Origin: Parahoeflea halophila
Lineage (GTDB): Bacteria; Pseudomonadota; Alphaproteobacteria; Rhizobiales; Rhizobiaceae
Direction of reading: 5' to 3'
Length of the DNA: 64,000 bases
NCBI RefSeq assembly: GCF_900220985.1
Contig: NZ_OCPC01000001.1
Coordinates: forward strand, 248,001-312,000
Part shown: positions 48,565 through 57,337 of the stretch, piece by piece
Layout of the letters: every line of letters begins with the position of its first letter
Position numbering within the stretch: the first letter of the stretch is position 1
Notes under the pieces: model-generated
Told to the model about the DNA's origin: nothing
Databases searched by the model: none
The model's input: only the letters and a program-made list of their open reading frames with translations
Made by a program: the position numbers and the translations under genes

Positions 48565-49484
48565 CCGGATCCATCAACATCGAAATGACCGCGGAAGTGG
48601 CCGAAGCGCTGGCGCAGAACCGCCCCGTCGTGGCGCTCGAATCCACCATCATCACCCACGGCATGCCCTGGCCGGGAAACCGCGACATGGCGCTCGAGGT
48701 CGAGGCGGTGATCCGCGCGGAGGGCGCCGTCCCCGCCACCATCGCGGTGATCGATGGAAAATTGCATGCGGGCCTCGACGAGGCCACCATCACCAAACTG
48801 GCCCAGGCAACCGATGTGATGAAGCTCTCGCGCGCCGATTTCGCCTTTGCCCTGGCCGAAGGCCGCACCGGCGCCACAACGGTTGCCGCCACCATGATGG
48901 CGGCCCATCTCGCCGGCATTCCGGTCTTTGCCACCGGCGGCATCGGCGGCGTGCACCAGGGCGCGGAAACGAGCTTTGACATCTCCGCCGATCTCGACGA
49001 GCTGTCGCGCACCCCCGTCATCGTCGTTTCCGCCGGCGCCAAGGCCATTCTCGACATCCCAAAGACGCTGGAAGCGCTGGAGACCCGCGGCGTCCCGGTG
49101 GTGGCCTTCGGCCAGGATGCGATGCCCGCCTTCTGGTCGCGCGAATCCGGCCTTGCAGCACCGCTCAGGCTCGATGATGCCGCAGCCATTGCCCGCTTCG
49201 AGATCACCCGCCGGGCGCTTGGCGGCCATGGCGGCATGCTGATCGCCAACCCGGTCCCGGTGGAGGATGAAATCGCAGCCGCCGAGATGAACCGCCACAT
49301 CGCCGCCGCCCTCGCCACGGCCAGGGAGAAGGGCATTGAGGGCAAGGCCGTCACGCCGTTCCTGCTCGGCGAGATCCTCAATCTCACCGACGGCGAAAGC
49401 CTGAAGACCAATATCGCGCTGGTGCTCAACAATGCCCGGCTCGCCGCCCGCATAGCCAGCGAACTCGCCTCTGCAAGCAGTTGA
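48561..49484 (+). CDS. psuG: pseudouridine-5'-phosphate glycosidase
   Basis: 307-residue PsuG, which cleaves the C-C bond of pseudouridine 5'-phosphate to uracil and ribose 5-phosphate. The family motifs VVALESTIITHGMPWPGN, the KLSRADFAFALAEGRTGATTVAATM lysine segment and FATGGIGGVHQGAE are intact. The ATG overlaps the psuK stop by four bases. The two form a dedicated catabolic unit for modified uridine from RNA turnover. Confidence 0.95.
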   Translation: MTGSINIEMTAEVAEALAQNRPVVALESTIITHGMPWPGNRDMALEVEAVIRAEGAVPATIAVIDGKLHAGLDEATITKLAQATDVMKLSRADFAFALAEGRTGATTVAATMMAAHLAGIPVFATGGIGGVHQGAETSFDISADLDELSRTPVIVVSAGAKAILDIPKTLEALETRGVPVVAFGQDAMPAFWSRESGLAAPLRLDDAAAIARFEITRRALGGHGGMLIANPVPVEDEIAAAEMNRHIAAALATAREKGIEGKAVTPFLLGEILNLTDGESLKTNIALVLNNARLAARIASELASASS

Positions 49485-49521
49485 CAGCGGTCCCGCAACC
49501 GCCAAGCTGAGAGGACTTGCG

Positions 49522-49758
49522 ATGAAGCCCACCCGACGCACAGGCAGCGCCCTCGATCGCGCCGAAGCCGCCTTCAAATCCGTCACCACGAAGCCTGTCG
49601 AAACAGCACCGAAACGCAACAGCGTGCCTGAGGGCAAGGAAATGGTCTCGATCAGGCTCGACCGCGCCGTGCTCGAGCATTTCCAGGAAGACGGCCCCGG
49701 CTGGCAGGACCGCATCAACGCGGCATTGCGCGCTGCCGCCGGGTTGAACGCCCGATAG
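49522..49758 (+). CDS. BrnA-like antitoxin, solo
   Basis: 78-residue protein with the BrnA/DUF4415 C-terminal ribbon-helix-helix type motif: EMVSIRLDRAVLEHFQEDGPGWQDRINAALR (residues about 40-70). BrnA is the DNA-binding antitoxin of the BrnT/BrnA system. No brnT toxin gene lies next to it; the upstream gene is psuG and the downstream side ends at a terminator. A GAGAGGACTTG site precedes the ATG. Confidence 0.8.
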   Translation: MKPTRRTGSALDRAEAAFKSVTTKPVETAPKRNSVPEGKEMVSIRLDRAVLEHFQEDGPGWQDRINAALRAAAGLNAR

Positions 49759-49827
49759 CAAGCAGCGGCAGATAGAGGCAGCTCTTCTGCATCACGCCCG
49801 CCTGTCTTGAGCGGCAAATCCGGAACA

Positions 49828-49868
49828 AGCGGCGGCGGGCCGCCTATCACGCGCCCGCCGCCGCTTTT
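49828..49868 (+). terminator. terminator of the psuK-psuG-brnA unit
   Basis: Perfect 13-base stem AGCGGCGGCGGGC (49828-49840) and GCCCGCCGCCGCT (49853-49865), followed by TTTT. It lies between brnA-like and the convergent MFS gene. Confidence 0.88.
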
Positions 49869-49884
49869 CCCCGGGACCGCCACC

Positions 49885-51102
49885 TCATGCCGCCGGGGCC
49901 CGATCGGCTCCAGGCAGAAACAGCATCGCCCCGCTAACAATTCCTGCCAGCGCAAATCCCGCCGCGGTGCCCTGGAAGACCAGATCATAGCCAAAGACGG
50001 CGATGGCCGGTATGCTGGCAAATGGCGAGAGAAACTGGCCCAGAAACATCGTTGTCGTCATGATCCCGCCCACAATGCCGCGCCGGTGTGCCGGCGCCCA
50101 TTGCAGCGCGATGGCGATGAAGATCGGGGTGACGGTTGCATATCCTGCACCGATCAACGCGGCAGCCGCCAGCAACATGCTGAGCCCGCCACCCGCTGGC
50201 AGCACGGCAAAGCCTGCGGCCATCAGCATGAAACCGAGCGCAAACCCGCCCGCATCACCAAGCCTTTGCTTGATGCTTCCATGAAGCAGCGCCGAAAACC
50301 CGCCGGCCAGCATCAACACGCCGAGATAGGCGCCGGTCGTGCGGGCGCTCTCATAGCCCAGCTCCGCTGTGTAGAACGGGATCTGCGTCGGGTTGAGAAA
50401 GAACACCATGGCGGTCAGCATCTGCACCGCAGCAAGGCCAGTGACCGGCCCAACCCATCGCGGCGGTGTCGCAATTGCTTGAGTGTCAGCCTGCCCGGTG
50501 CCAGGGCGCTGAAACGGAACATCCTGCACCACCCGCCAGACAAAAGGCAGATAGAGGATCGCCAGCCCGTAGATGGCGAACGGCAGCCGTGGCGCAATCG
50601 CCGCCAGCAGCCCAGCCAGAACAATAAAGGCCATGCCGCCAAAATTTCGCGCCGAGACCTGAAGCCCCATCACCGCGGTGCGCCGGGGTCCGGAAAAATA
50701 GTCCCCGGCAAGCGCTGTCTGGGCAGTCATGATCATCGCCACCGATACACCCAGCAGCAACCGGCTGGCGAAGATCGTTTCAAGGTCGGGCAAAAACAGG
50801 CCGGCCGGCCCGGTCAGCAAAAACAGCACCAGCCCCGCAAGCAGCAAGGGCCTTCGCCCGAGCCGGTCGGCGGCGATGCCTGCAAGCGGGGCAAACAGCA
50901 CCACCGTCAGCGACGGCGCGGGCACCAGCAGACGGATCAGCAGGCCCGCATTCGGGTCATCGGCGAACAGGGCTTCAAGCCCCGGCAGCGCCGGACTGAT
51001 CGTGGCATTGGACATGATGACCAGTGTCGCAGCAAGCAGCAATGCGATGGCCCTCGGCTCCCGCCAGACCGGCAGTTCGAGCGTATTCAGACGTGGGTTC
51101 AT
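49885..51102 (-). CDS. MFS transporter under MerR control
   Basis: 405-residue 12-helix major facilitator with the motif A loop LAGIAADRLGRRPLL in the first loop and an ALAGDYFSGPRRTAVMGL helix 5 segment. It resembles drug or metabolite exporters; the substrate is unknown. Its promoter lies between this gene and the divergent MerR gene and has the 19-base spacer expected of MerR activation. Confidence 0.85.
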   Translation of the reverse strand: MNPRLNTLELPVWREPRAIALLLAATLVIMSNATISPALPGLEALFADDPNAGLLIRLLVPAPSLTVVLFAPLAGIAADRLGRRPLLLAGLVLFLLTGPAGLFLPDLETIFASRLLLGVSVAMIMTAQTALAGDYFSGPRRTAVMGLQVSARNFGGMAFIVLAGLLAAIAPRLPFAIYGLAILYLPFVWRVVQDVPFQRPGTGQADTQAIATPPRWVGPVTGLAAVQMLTAMVFFLNPTQIPFYTAELGYESARTTGAYLGVLMLAGGFSALLHGSIKQRLGDAGGFALGFMLMAAGFAVLPAGGGLSMLLAAAALIGAGYATVTPIFIAIALQWAPAHRRGIVGGIMTTTMFLGQFLSPFASIPAIAVFGYDLVFQGTAAGFALAGIVSGAMLFLPGADRAPAA

Positions 51103-51137
51103 GGTTTTTCCTCTTGGTGACCGGGGTGACTTGAGGC

Positions 51138-51168
51138 ACCCTACGAATTCAAGTCAACTTGAGGTCAA
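51138..51168 (-). promoter_or_regulatory. MerR-type promoter and operator for the MFS gene
   Basis: Reading on the minus strand: -35 TTGACC (51168-51163), a 19-base spacer and -10 TAGGGT (51143-51138). The spacer holds the dyad TCAAGT-CA-ACTTGA (51149-51162). A 19-base spacer is the hallmark of promoters activated by MerR proteins through DNA twisting. Confidence 0.72.
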
Positions 51169-51170
51169 GC

Positions 51171-51590
51171 ATGAAAATCCTCGATATTGCCGAAATCGTC
51201 CGGCAGACCGGTCTTCCGCCGTCCACCCTGCGTTATTACGAGGAACTGGGATTGATCGAACCGGTCGGCCGCCACGGGTTGAGACGCCAATATGAGCCCG
51301 ACACGCTGATGCAACTGGCGCTGATTTCGCTTGGCAAGGCGGCGGGTTACTCGCTGGAGGAAATTGCCGGCATGTTCGGCGGCAATGGTGAGCCGGCGTT
51401 GTCACGGCCCGATCTGCATGCCCGGGCCGACCGGCTCGAGCAGCAGATCCGCGAACTCACCGCCTTGAAGAATGCCATCCGGCACGTCGCCGAATGCCCG
51501 GCGCCCTCGCACATGCAGTGCCCGACCTTCCAGCGCCTGATACGGCTGGCCGCAAAGCGGCAGGCCCGGCAAGGCGCAAGGCGGGCGTAA
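51171..51590 (+). CDS. MerR-family transcriptional regulator
   Basis: 139-residue regulator. The N-terminal winged helix is MKILDIAEIVRQTGLPPSTLRYYEELGLIEP; a coiled dimer helix (RADRLEQQIRELTALKNAIRH) follows. The C-terminal tail has two cysteines in ECPAPSHMQCP, which could bind a ligand or metal. It is divergent from the MFS transporter and likely controls the shared intergenic promoter. Confidence 0.9.
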   Translation: MKILDIAEIVRQTGLPPSTLRYYEELGLIEPVGRHGLRRQYEPDTLMQLALISLGKAAGYSLEEIAGMFGGNGEPALSRPDLHARADRLEQQIRELTALKNAIRHVAECPAPSHMQCPTFQRLIRLAAKRQARQGARRA

Positions 51591-51618
51591 GGGCGCCTGC
51601 CCGGCCCGGCAGATGCCA

Positions 51619-51650
51619 CAAAAGACCCGGCCACTCTCGCAGCCGGGTCT
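51619..51650. terminator. terminator between merR-type and ompA-type genes
   Basis: Perfect 9-base stem AGACCCGGC (51623-51631) and GCCGGGTCT (51642-51650). On the minus strand it is followed by TTTTG, so it could end the OmpA transcript as well as the MerR one. Confidence 0.7.
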
Positions 51651-51676
51651 GATGTTGCCTCAGAAGCTTGTTTCGG

Positions 51677-51776
51677 TGCTACAGCGTCCCGCATCCAAAC
51701 CGATGCGCAAGGCTCGCCTTACCACCTTGAACTGATGCATTTGCGTTGTCGCTCAACCGGATCGGTTGAGCGCGTC
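51677..51776. repeat. dispersed palindromic repeat, copy D
   Basis: Diverged copy: CTACAGCGTCCCGCATCC, then TGAACTGATGCAT and the dyad CTCAACCGGATCGGTTGAG (51752-51770). The reverse complement aligns to copy B over the CATGCATC...GCATCC arm. Confidence 0.65.
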
Positions 51777-51785
51777 ATGCCTTGA

Positions 51786-52433
51786 TCAGCTCAGCGGCGA
51801 AATCTGGATTGTCACGCGGCGGTTGGCAGCGCGGCCGGCCTCGGTCGAGTTGTCGGCAATCGGCTGGCTTTCGCCAAACCCTTGCGTGAAGAAGCGGCGC
51901 GGATCATTGCCCTGCGAGATCAGGTAGCTCGTCACCGACTGCGCCCGCTGCTGCGACAATGTCAGATTGTAGCTGTCGGACCCGGTCGAATCGGTGTGTC
52001 CTGCCACATCGACCAGCGAGCGGTTGAATTTCTGCAGCACCAGCGCCACCGAGTTCAGCGTGTCGTAGAACTGCGGCTTGACCGCCGACTGGTCGGTGTC
52101 AAAGGTGATGTTGGACGGCATGTTGAGGATGATCTTGTCACCCACGCGCGTCACCGACACGCCGGTGCCCTGCAGCTGCGCCCTGAGCTGCGCTTCCTGC
52201 TGGTCCATGTAGCCGCCGACCGCGCCGCCTGCCAGCGCGCCGATGCCCGCGCCGATCAGCGCATTGCGGCGGTCGTCGCCGCCTGCCAGCGTGCCCAGAG
52301 CAGCCCCGCCGAGCGCGCCAAGCGCTGCGCCGCCGGCCAGGTTGGAAACCTTCTGCTGACCGGTATAGGGATCGGTCGTGCAGCCGGAGACGAAGACGGC
52401 GGCAAGCGCCGCGATCAGAAGTTTGGATTTCAT
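51786..52433 (-). CDS. OmpA-family outer membrane lipoprotein
   Basis: 215-residue lipoprotein with the lipobox VSGC (Cys at residue 18) and a glycine-zipper segment (residues 35-75, repeated GALGGAALG) that can cross or sit in a membrane. The OmpA peptidoglycan-binding domain follows: NITFDTDQSAVK, DVAGHTDSTGS and LSQQRAQSVTSYLISQG, ending in NRRVTIQI. It would tether the outer membrane to peptidoglycan. Resembles YiaD. It is monocistronic. Confidence 0.92.
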   Translation of the reverse strand: MKSKLLIAALAAVFVSGCTTDPYTGQQKVSNLAGGAALGALGGAALGTLAGGDDRRNALIGAGIGALAGGAVGGYMDQQEAQLRAQLQGTGVSVTRVGDKIILNMPSNITFDTDQSAVKPQFYDTLNSVALVLQKFNRSLVDVAGHTDSTGSDSYNLTLSQQRAQSVTSYLISQGNDPRRFFTQGFGESQPIADNSTEAGRAANRRVTIQISPLS

Positions 52434-53006
52434 GATGGCCCCTCTTGGCAAATCTGGAATTGCGAAGTCTAGCGGAAAATGCGGCAGGATGATGAACAAT
52501 TCGTCACCCGGAAATTAACCCTGTGCCGCGCGGCGTTGCCCGTGCAGTTCAGCGCCGCATCCAGCCATCTTTCGTCATCCTCGGTGTCCCACTCGTCTTC
52601 CTCGGCCCACGAGCCGAGGATCCATTCCGTGGTCTATCCGCACATCGCGTTGTCCGAGAAAAAATTGCATGGAAACCAGCGGCAGCGAAGTCGTTGCGCT
52701 TGTCTTGGTCGGACCCCAGGGAACTACGGGAGGTGACGCGCACTCTGCCAATTTGCCTGGGCCGATTCCACATCCGACTCATCGAAATCTTCGCCCGTTG
52801 CAACCCAGAGACGATCATCGAACGGGCCGCCAAGCATCCCGGTGCCGGAGCGATAATGAAGATGTGGTTGACCGCCGGTTAGAACGAGACCGGCATCGCC
52901 AGCCGCAGAGCCAAGCGTGAAATCGGGGACCGTTTACCTTTCAGCCAAACACCGGGTTTGAACAACCGGAATCAGGAGGGAAAGCAATCTGTCCCCGACC
53001 GCCCCC
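52434..53006. other. long intergenic region with a palindromic repeat
   Basis: About 570 bases between the ompA-type gene and cckA. It contains the hairpin described separately at 52570-52630. I find no open frame with coding character or a family match, and no RNA gene I can name. Confidence 0.5.
52574..52630. repeat. CATCCTCGG...CCGAGGATCC palindromic repeat
   Basis: Contains the perfect 8-base stem TCCTCGGC (52599-52606) and GCCGAGGA (52613-52620), within a TCATCCTCGG...GAGGATCCATTCC frame. Sequences of this form are abundant intergenic repeats in alphaproteobacteria. No T-tract, so not a terminator. Confidence 0.6.
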
Positions 53007-55634
53007 TCAGGCGTCCAGCATCTCGCGTACCGAGGTCGCCAGCTGCTTGAGCGAGAACGGCTTGGCGAGGAAGCCGAACTTGGCGTCGGCGGGCAGGTTC
53101 TTGGCGAACGCATCCTCGGCATAGCCCGAGACGAAGATGAACTTCATGTCCGGATAGTCCTTGCGCAGCTCGGTGAGCAATGTCGGCCCGTCCATCTCCG
53201 GCATCACCACGTCGGAGACGACGATGTCGACCTTGCCTTCGAGTTCCTGCAGCACTTCCAGCGCCTCGACGCCGCTGCCTGCCTCGTGCACCTCGTAGCC
53301 GCGGGCCTCGAGCATGCGCTTGCCGCCACGGCGCACCGCTTCCTCGTCCTCGACCAAGAGCACCACCGCCGACCCGCCGGTCAGGTCCTCGGGACCGTCG
53401 GATGCCGCCTTGCTGGCTGTGGCAGGCGCACCTTCGGTCGCACGGCCGGCTGCAGCCTCGGCTTCGGCGGCGGCAGCCGCCTTTTCCGCCTCGTCCTCGA
53501 GGTGGCGCGGCAAGAAAATGCGGAAGGTGGTGCCCTTGCCGACTTCGGATTCGGGATAGATGTAGCCGCCCGACTGCTTGACGATGCCATAGACCATCGA
53601 CAGCCCCAATCCGGTGCCCTTGCCCACGTCCTTGGTGGTGAAGAACGGCTCGAAGATCTTCTCCATCACGTCGGGCGCAATCCCGGTGCCCTGGTCCGCA
53701 AGCTCGATGAGCACATATTCGCCCACTTCCATGCCGCGATAGTTGAGCTGCGCGACTTCCTCCGCCTCGACATTGCGGGTTCTGACCGTGATGGTGCCGC
53801 CCTCGGGCATGGCGTCACGGGCATTGACGGCCAGGTTGATCAGCACCTGCTCGAACTGGCCGAGATCGGTCTTCACCGGCCACAGGTCACGCCCGAATTC
53901 GAGCTCCAGCTTGACATGGGTGCCGATCAGACGGTCGACCAGCATGCGAAGATCGCCGATCACATCGGTCATCGACAGCACCGTTGGCCGCATCGTCTGC
54001 TTGCGCGAGAACGCGAGCAGCTGCCGCACCAGCACCGCAGCCCGGTTGGCGTTGCGCTTGATCTCGATGAGATCGGCAAAGCTTGAATCGGCGGGCCTCA
54101 GTGACATCAGCAGATGATCGGCAGACAGGAGGATCGCGGTCAGCACATTGTTGAAATCATGCGCGATACCGCCTGCAAGCGTGCCCACTGCATTCATCTT
54201 CTGGGTCTGCGCCATCTGCGCTTCCAGCGCCTTCTGCTCGGTGGTTTCCACCGCGTAGATGATCGCGGTTTCTTCGGGTGCCTCTTCCGAATGCTCGATC
54301 ACCGCATTGACGTAAAAGCGGAAATGCCGATCCTCATTGTCGGCGCGGCGGCTGTCGATCGGCGAGATATCGCCCTGCTTGTCCGCTGCCTGGGAGAGCG
54401 CCTCCCGGAATCCCTTGCGGTCATCTTCGCGCAACACCGTCTCGAACAGCGACCCGCGTTCCATGTCGTCGCGGGTGATCAGGCCGTTGAACATCTGCAG
54501 GAACGGACCATTGGTTCTGAGAATCTTGCCGTCGCCATCCACCGAGGCGATGGCCATCGGCGTGTTGTTGAAGAACCGGGTAAAGCGCATCTCGGCGCTG
54601 GCTGCGTCGTGCACGCCGGCGCCGCCCTCTTCGCGGCTGATGACGATGGTGCGGCTTTCGCCGGGCGAGCCGTCGCGGGTAGCCGAAACCCGGTGCACCA
54701 GCCGCACCGGCAGGCTCTGGCCGTTGGATTTGAGAAGGTCAAGATCGAGCTGTGCAGTCCGGTTCAGCCCTGGCTCGGCCTGCACCGATTCCACCAGCGC
54801 CATTCCCGCGCCGGCTACGAGATCCCGCAGCATCAGTTTGCCGGCCATAAACGAGGTCAGGTCGATCCCCAGCCAGTCGGCAAGCGTTGCATTGAGATAG
54901 ACGATGCCGCCGTCGCGGCCGGCGGAGAAAAAGCCCACCGGCGCATGGTCGAGATAGTTGATGGCGTTCTGCAGTTCCTTGAACACCAGCTCCTGTTCGG
55001 TGCGTTCATGGCTGATGTCGGAAAGTTGCCATGCCATCAGCGTCGCGGCCTTAACGCCCTTGGTGCCCGAGGAAACCGGACGGCCGCGCAACCGGTACCA
55101 GTGCCCGGCCTCGGTGCTGTCCTGGGCCGCGCCCAGCGGCTGGCTCATGCGGAACTCTTCCTGACCGGCCTTGCCCTCACGCATGGCATTGGTCAGCCGG
55201 TATACGGCCTCGGCCGATTCCCGGTGGCGTGACAGGATCGCCTCGATCGACTGCACGTCGGCAGCACTGGTCGATCCGGTCAGCTGGCCATAGGCATGGT
55301 TGGCATAGACCACCCTGCCCTTGTCGTCGGTCACCAGCGTGCCTTCCGGATGGGTATCGATAAAGGCGCGGGCCAGCGGGTCGGCGCTGTTCTTCGGCAT
55401 GATGTCGACAAAGCCAATTACCGTCGAAACCAGAAAGAAGATCCCGACCACGGCAAGAACACCGAGAATGACGAGCATCAATTCGTTGTTGAGCCGGTCC
55501 CTGAACAGGAAAAACACGATCGATGCGCCAATCATCACCAATGCGAGGAACACCAGCCTCGACACTGAGCGTGATTTTGCGCTGCGATCTACAAGCGCCG
55601 CCGGATTTCCGGCCGCAGGTGTCGTCTCTGTCAT
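53007..55634 (-). CDS. cckA: cell-cycle hybrid histidine kinase CckA
   Basis: 875-residue hybrid sensor kinase/phosphatase that, through ChpT, sets the phosphorylation of the cell-cycle regulator CtrA in alphaproteobacteria. Two N-terminal membrane helices (about 28-45 and 53-78) are followed by PAS domains, the HisKA phosphoacceptor His492 in GGIAHDFNN, the ATPase box ending [18 protein letters not shown], and a C-terminal receiver domain (from about 755) with its Asp near 808 in [13 protein letters not shown] long upstream in-frame extension was rejected. The FliO-like gene is divergent, as in other rhizobia. Confidence 0.93.
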   Translation of the reverse strand: MTETTPAAGNPAALVDRSAKSRSVSRLVFLALVMIGASIVFFLFRDRLNNELMLVILGVLAVVGIFFLVSTVIGFVDIMPKNSADPLARAFIDTHPEGTLVTDDKGRVVYANHAYGQLTGSTSAADVQSIEAILSRHRESAEAVYRLTNAMREGKAGQEEFRMSQPLGAAQDSTEAGHWYRLRGRPVSSGTKGVKAATLMAWQLSDISHERTEQELVFKELQNAINYLDHAPVGFFSAGRDGGIVYLNATLADWLGIDLTSFMAGKLMLRDLVAGAGMALVESVQAEPGLNRTAQLDLDLLKSNGQSLPVRLVHRVSATRDGSPGESRTIVISREEGGAGVHDAASAEMRFTRFFNNTPMAIASVDGDGKILRTNGPFLQMFNGLITRDDMERGSLFETVLREDDRKGFREALSQAADKQGDISPIDSRRADNEDRHFRFYVNAVIEHSEEAPEETAIIYAVETTEQKALEAQMAQTQKMNAVGTLAGGIAHDFNNVLTAILLSADHLLMSLRPADSSFADLIEIKRNANRAAVLVRQLLAFSRKQTMRPTVLSMTDVIGDLRMLVDRLIGTHVKLELEFGRDLWPVKTDLGQFEQVLINLAVNARDAMPEGGTITVRTRNVEAEEVAQLNYRGMEVGEYVLIELADQGTGIAPDVMEKIFEPFFTTKDVGKGTGLGLSMVYGIVKQSGGYIYPESEVGKGTTFRIFLPRHLEDEAEKAAAAAEAEAAAGRATEGAPATASKAASDGPEDLTGGSAVVLLVEDEEAVRRGGKRMLEARGYEVHEAGSGVEALEVLQELEGKVDIVVSDVVMPEMDGPTLLTELRKDYPDMKFIFVSGYAEDAFAKNLPADAKFGFLAKPFSLKQLATSVREMLDA

Positions 55635-55935
55635 GAATCGCTCTTTCGGCCCGCCGCGGATCCGTCCGGTTTGGATCACATTCCGCCGCTGATGGAAAGC
55701 CCAAAACACGGCGGGAACGCGTTTGCGGGCCCAGTTTTCCGGGGAAAAACACGCTCGCTTCGTCAACGGGGCCATACCCTCGCCACAGAATTGAGCTCTT
55801 ACGGGATAACCGCCAAACCCAGCTTGTGGAGTGCGCGGAAAAAAAGTCAAATGCACTCGGATCATCACTCTAACCAGTGATCCAGCGCAGACTTTTTTGA
55901 GCCTGTGCATTGTGACTGTAACGGAAGGACTCCGG
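55635..55935. other. divergent promoter region of cckA and the FliO-like gene
   Basis: About 300 bases between divergent genes. It must hold both promoters, but I see no TTAA-N7-TTAA CtrA box or other clear operator. Confidence 0.45.
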
Positions 55936-57129
55936 ATGCCGGAAACTCTCATGGACGGCCAGGGTGCCACATTGCTGACCGCCATTGCCATTGTCGGCAT
56001 TGCGCTGCTGGCGCTGGTCGGCGTCTTCTGGCTGATCCGCAACCGTGCCGCGTCCACCTTCATTCGCGGCGGCAAGAACCGAATGCCGCGGCTTGCGGTG
56101 CTCGATGCGACCGCCGTAGACACCCGCCGCCGCCTTGTGCTGATCCGCCGCGATGATGTCGAACACCTCGTCATGATCGGCGGCCCCACCGACATTGTCA
56201 TCGAAAGCCGCATCGTTCCGCACGGCATGACGGCCACACCTCAGCCCCAACCCAAACCCCAGGCCCAGCAACGCGAACAGCGTGAGCAACGGCCACAGCA
56301 GCCGGCACCCGAAACCGTGCGCCCTGCCCGCGCCGAGCCGCAGCCTGTCGACCGGCCGGACCGCCCGACCGGGACTGGCGCCGCGCTGACGCCACAAGAC
56401 CGGCAACAGCCGCGATCTGCACCGCTGGCTGCGGCTGCCATTGCCGCTAGCGCAGACGACGAGACCCGTAGCGAAGCCGCCGACCTGCTGGAAACGGCAC
56501 GCAACAGGGTCTTCGAGGAGCCGGTCTTTGAAGAAACCGACGTTGATGATCTGCGCCCAACGCCATCACAGACCCCGGTTCAGCAGCCGCCAGCGGCAGG
56601 AACAGCGACAGCGTCAACACCTGAGCCGGCCCAAGCCGCATCCGCAAGCGCCGTCACACCTGCCAATGACACGGTTCAGGCCAAGGCCGTCGATGTGCTC
56701 GACACCGTCAGAAACCGGGTTTTCGAGGACCCCACTTTCGACGAGAGTGTCTTTGAGGAACTGACCTCGACGCCACCTGCCGCGGACCCCGCCCCAACGG
56801 TCCGGGCGACGCCCGTCGCGGCGTCAGTGTCCGCAGCTCCTGCCGCCGGCTCGGGCATGGCCACCGGCCGACCGGTTGCTGCAAATGAACAGTCCCCGGC
56901 TGCCGCATCCGACTTCGAAACTGTTCTCGCCGCGGAACTCTCCCAGAATCTGGCGCCCGAACCCGCCCAAGACAGCCTGATTACCGCTCACTACACCGAG
57001 CACCAGCTCGACCCCGAGGAAGCCGAACGGCTCGAAGCCCCTGAGGTCCAGCCGGAAACGCAGGAATCGCGGGATTCGCTCGAGGCCGAAATGGAACGGC
57101 TGCTTGGCGACCTGTCGCGCAAGCCCTGA
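55936..57129 (+). CDS. FliO-like membrane protein with long acidic tail
   Basis: 397-residue protein. One membrane helix (about residues 12-32) is followed by the FliO-type core RLAVLDATAVDTRRRLVLIRRDDVEHLVMIGG. Residues from about 100 onward are Pro/Ala/Gln/Glu-rich and probably disordered. Two copies of an ARNRVFEEPVFEE-like repeat lie near residues 190-205 and 255-270. It may belong to flagellar export, but the gene is not in a flagellar cluster. GGAAGGA precedes the ATG. Confidence 0.78.
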   Translation: MPETLMDGQGATLLTAIAIVGIALLALVGVFWLIRNRAASTFIRGGKNRMPRLAVLDATAVDTRRRLVLIRRDDVEHLVMIGGPTDIVIESRIVPHGMTATPQPQPKPQAQQREQREQRPQQPAPETVRPARAEPQPVDRPDRPTGTGAALTPQDRQQPRSAPLAAAAIAASADDETRSEAADLLETARNRVFEEPVFEETDVDDLRPTPSQTPVQQPPAAGTATASTPEPAQAASASAVTPANDTVQAKAVDVLDTVRNRVFEDPTFDESVFEELTSTPPAADPAPTVRATPVAASVSAAPAAGSGMATGRPVAANEQSPAAASDFETVLAAELSQNLAPEPAQDSLITAHYTEHQLDPEEAERLEAPEVQPETQESRDSLEAEMERLLGDLSRKP

Positions 57130-57337
57130 AGGCTGGGCGCCTCGCGCCCCGGCTTGACACGGCTGGTCCGGGGAGCGTTCCGGCATGGAGCTGGCAGGCT
57201 GCGACAGGCTTCATTGATGGGCGTATTGCGCCATTTACGTCAAGGATCGGCGTCTTCACCGGGGCTCCCGCGCGGCGGTCGCCTTTCCCCGCGATGGGCC
57301 GTGCGTGACCGCCATTTTCAATGCGATCGTTCCCGGC

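Noticed and set aside
48534-50021. Long minus-strand frame over psuG
   Set aside because: Antisense to psuG and brnA-like; no coding character.
55635-56237. Upstream extension of cckA by about 200 codons
   Set aside because: The extension overlaps the divergent FliO-like gene and lacks kinase family similarity; the ATG at 55634 fits CckA.
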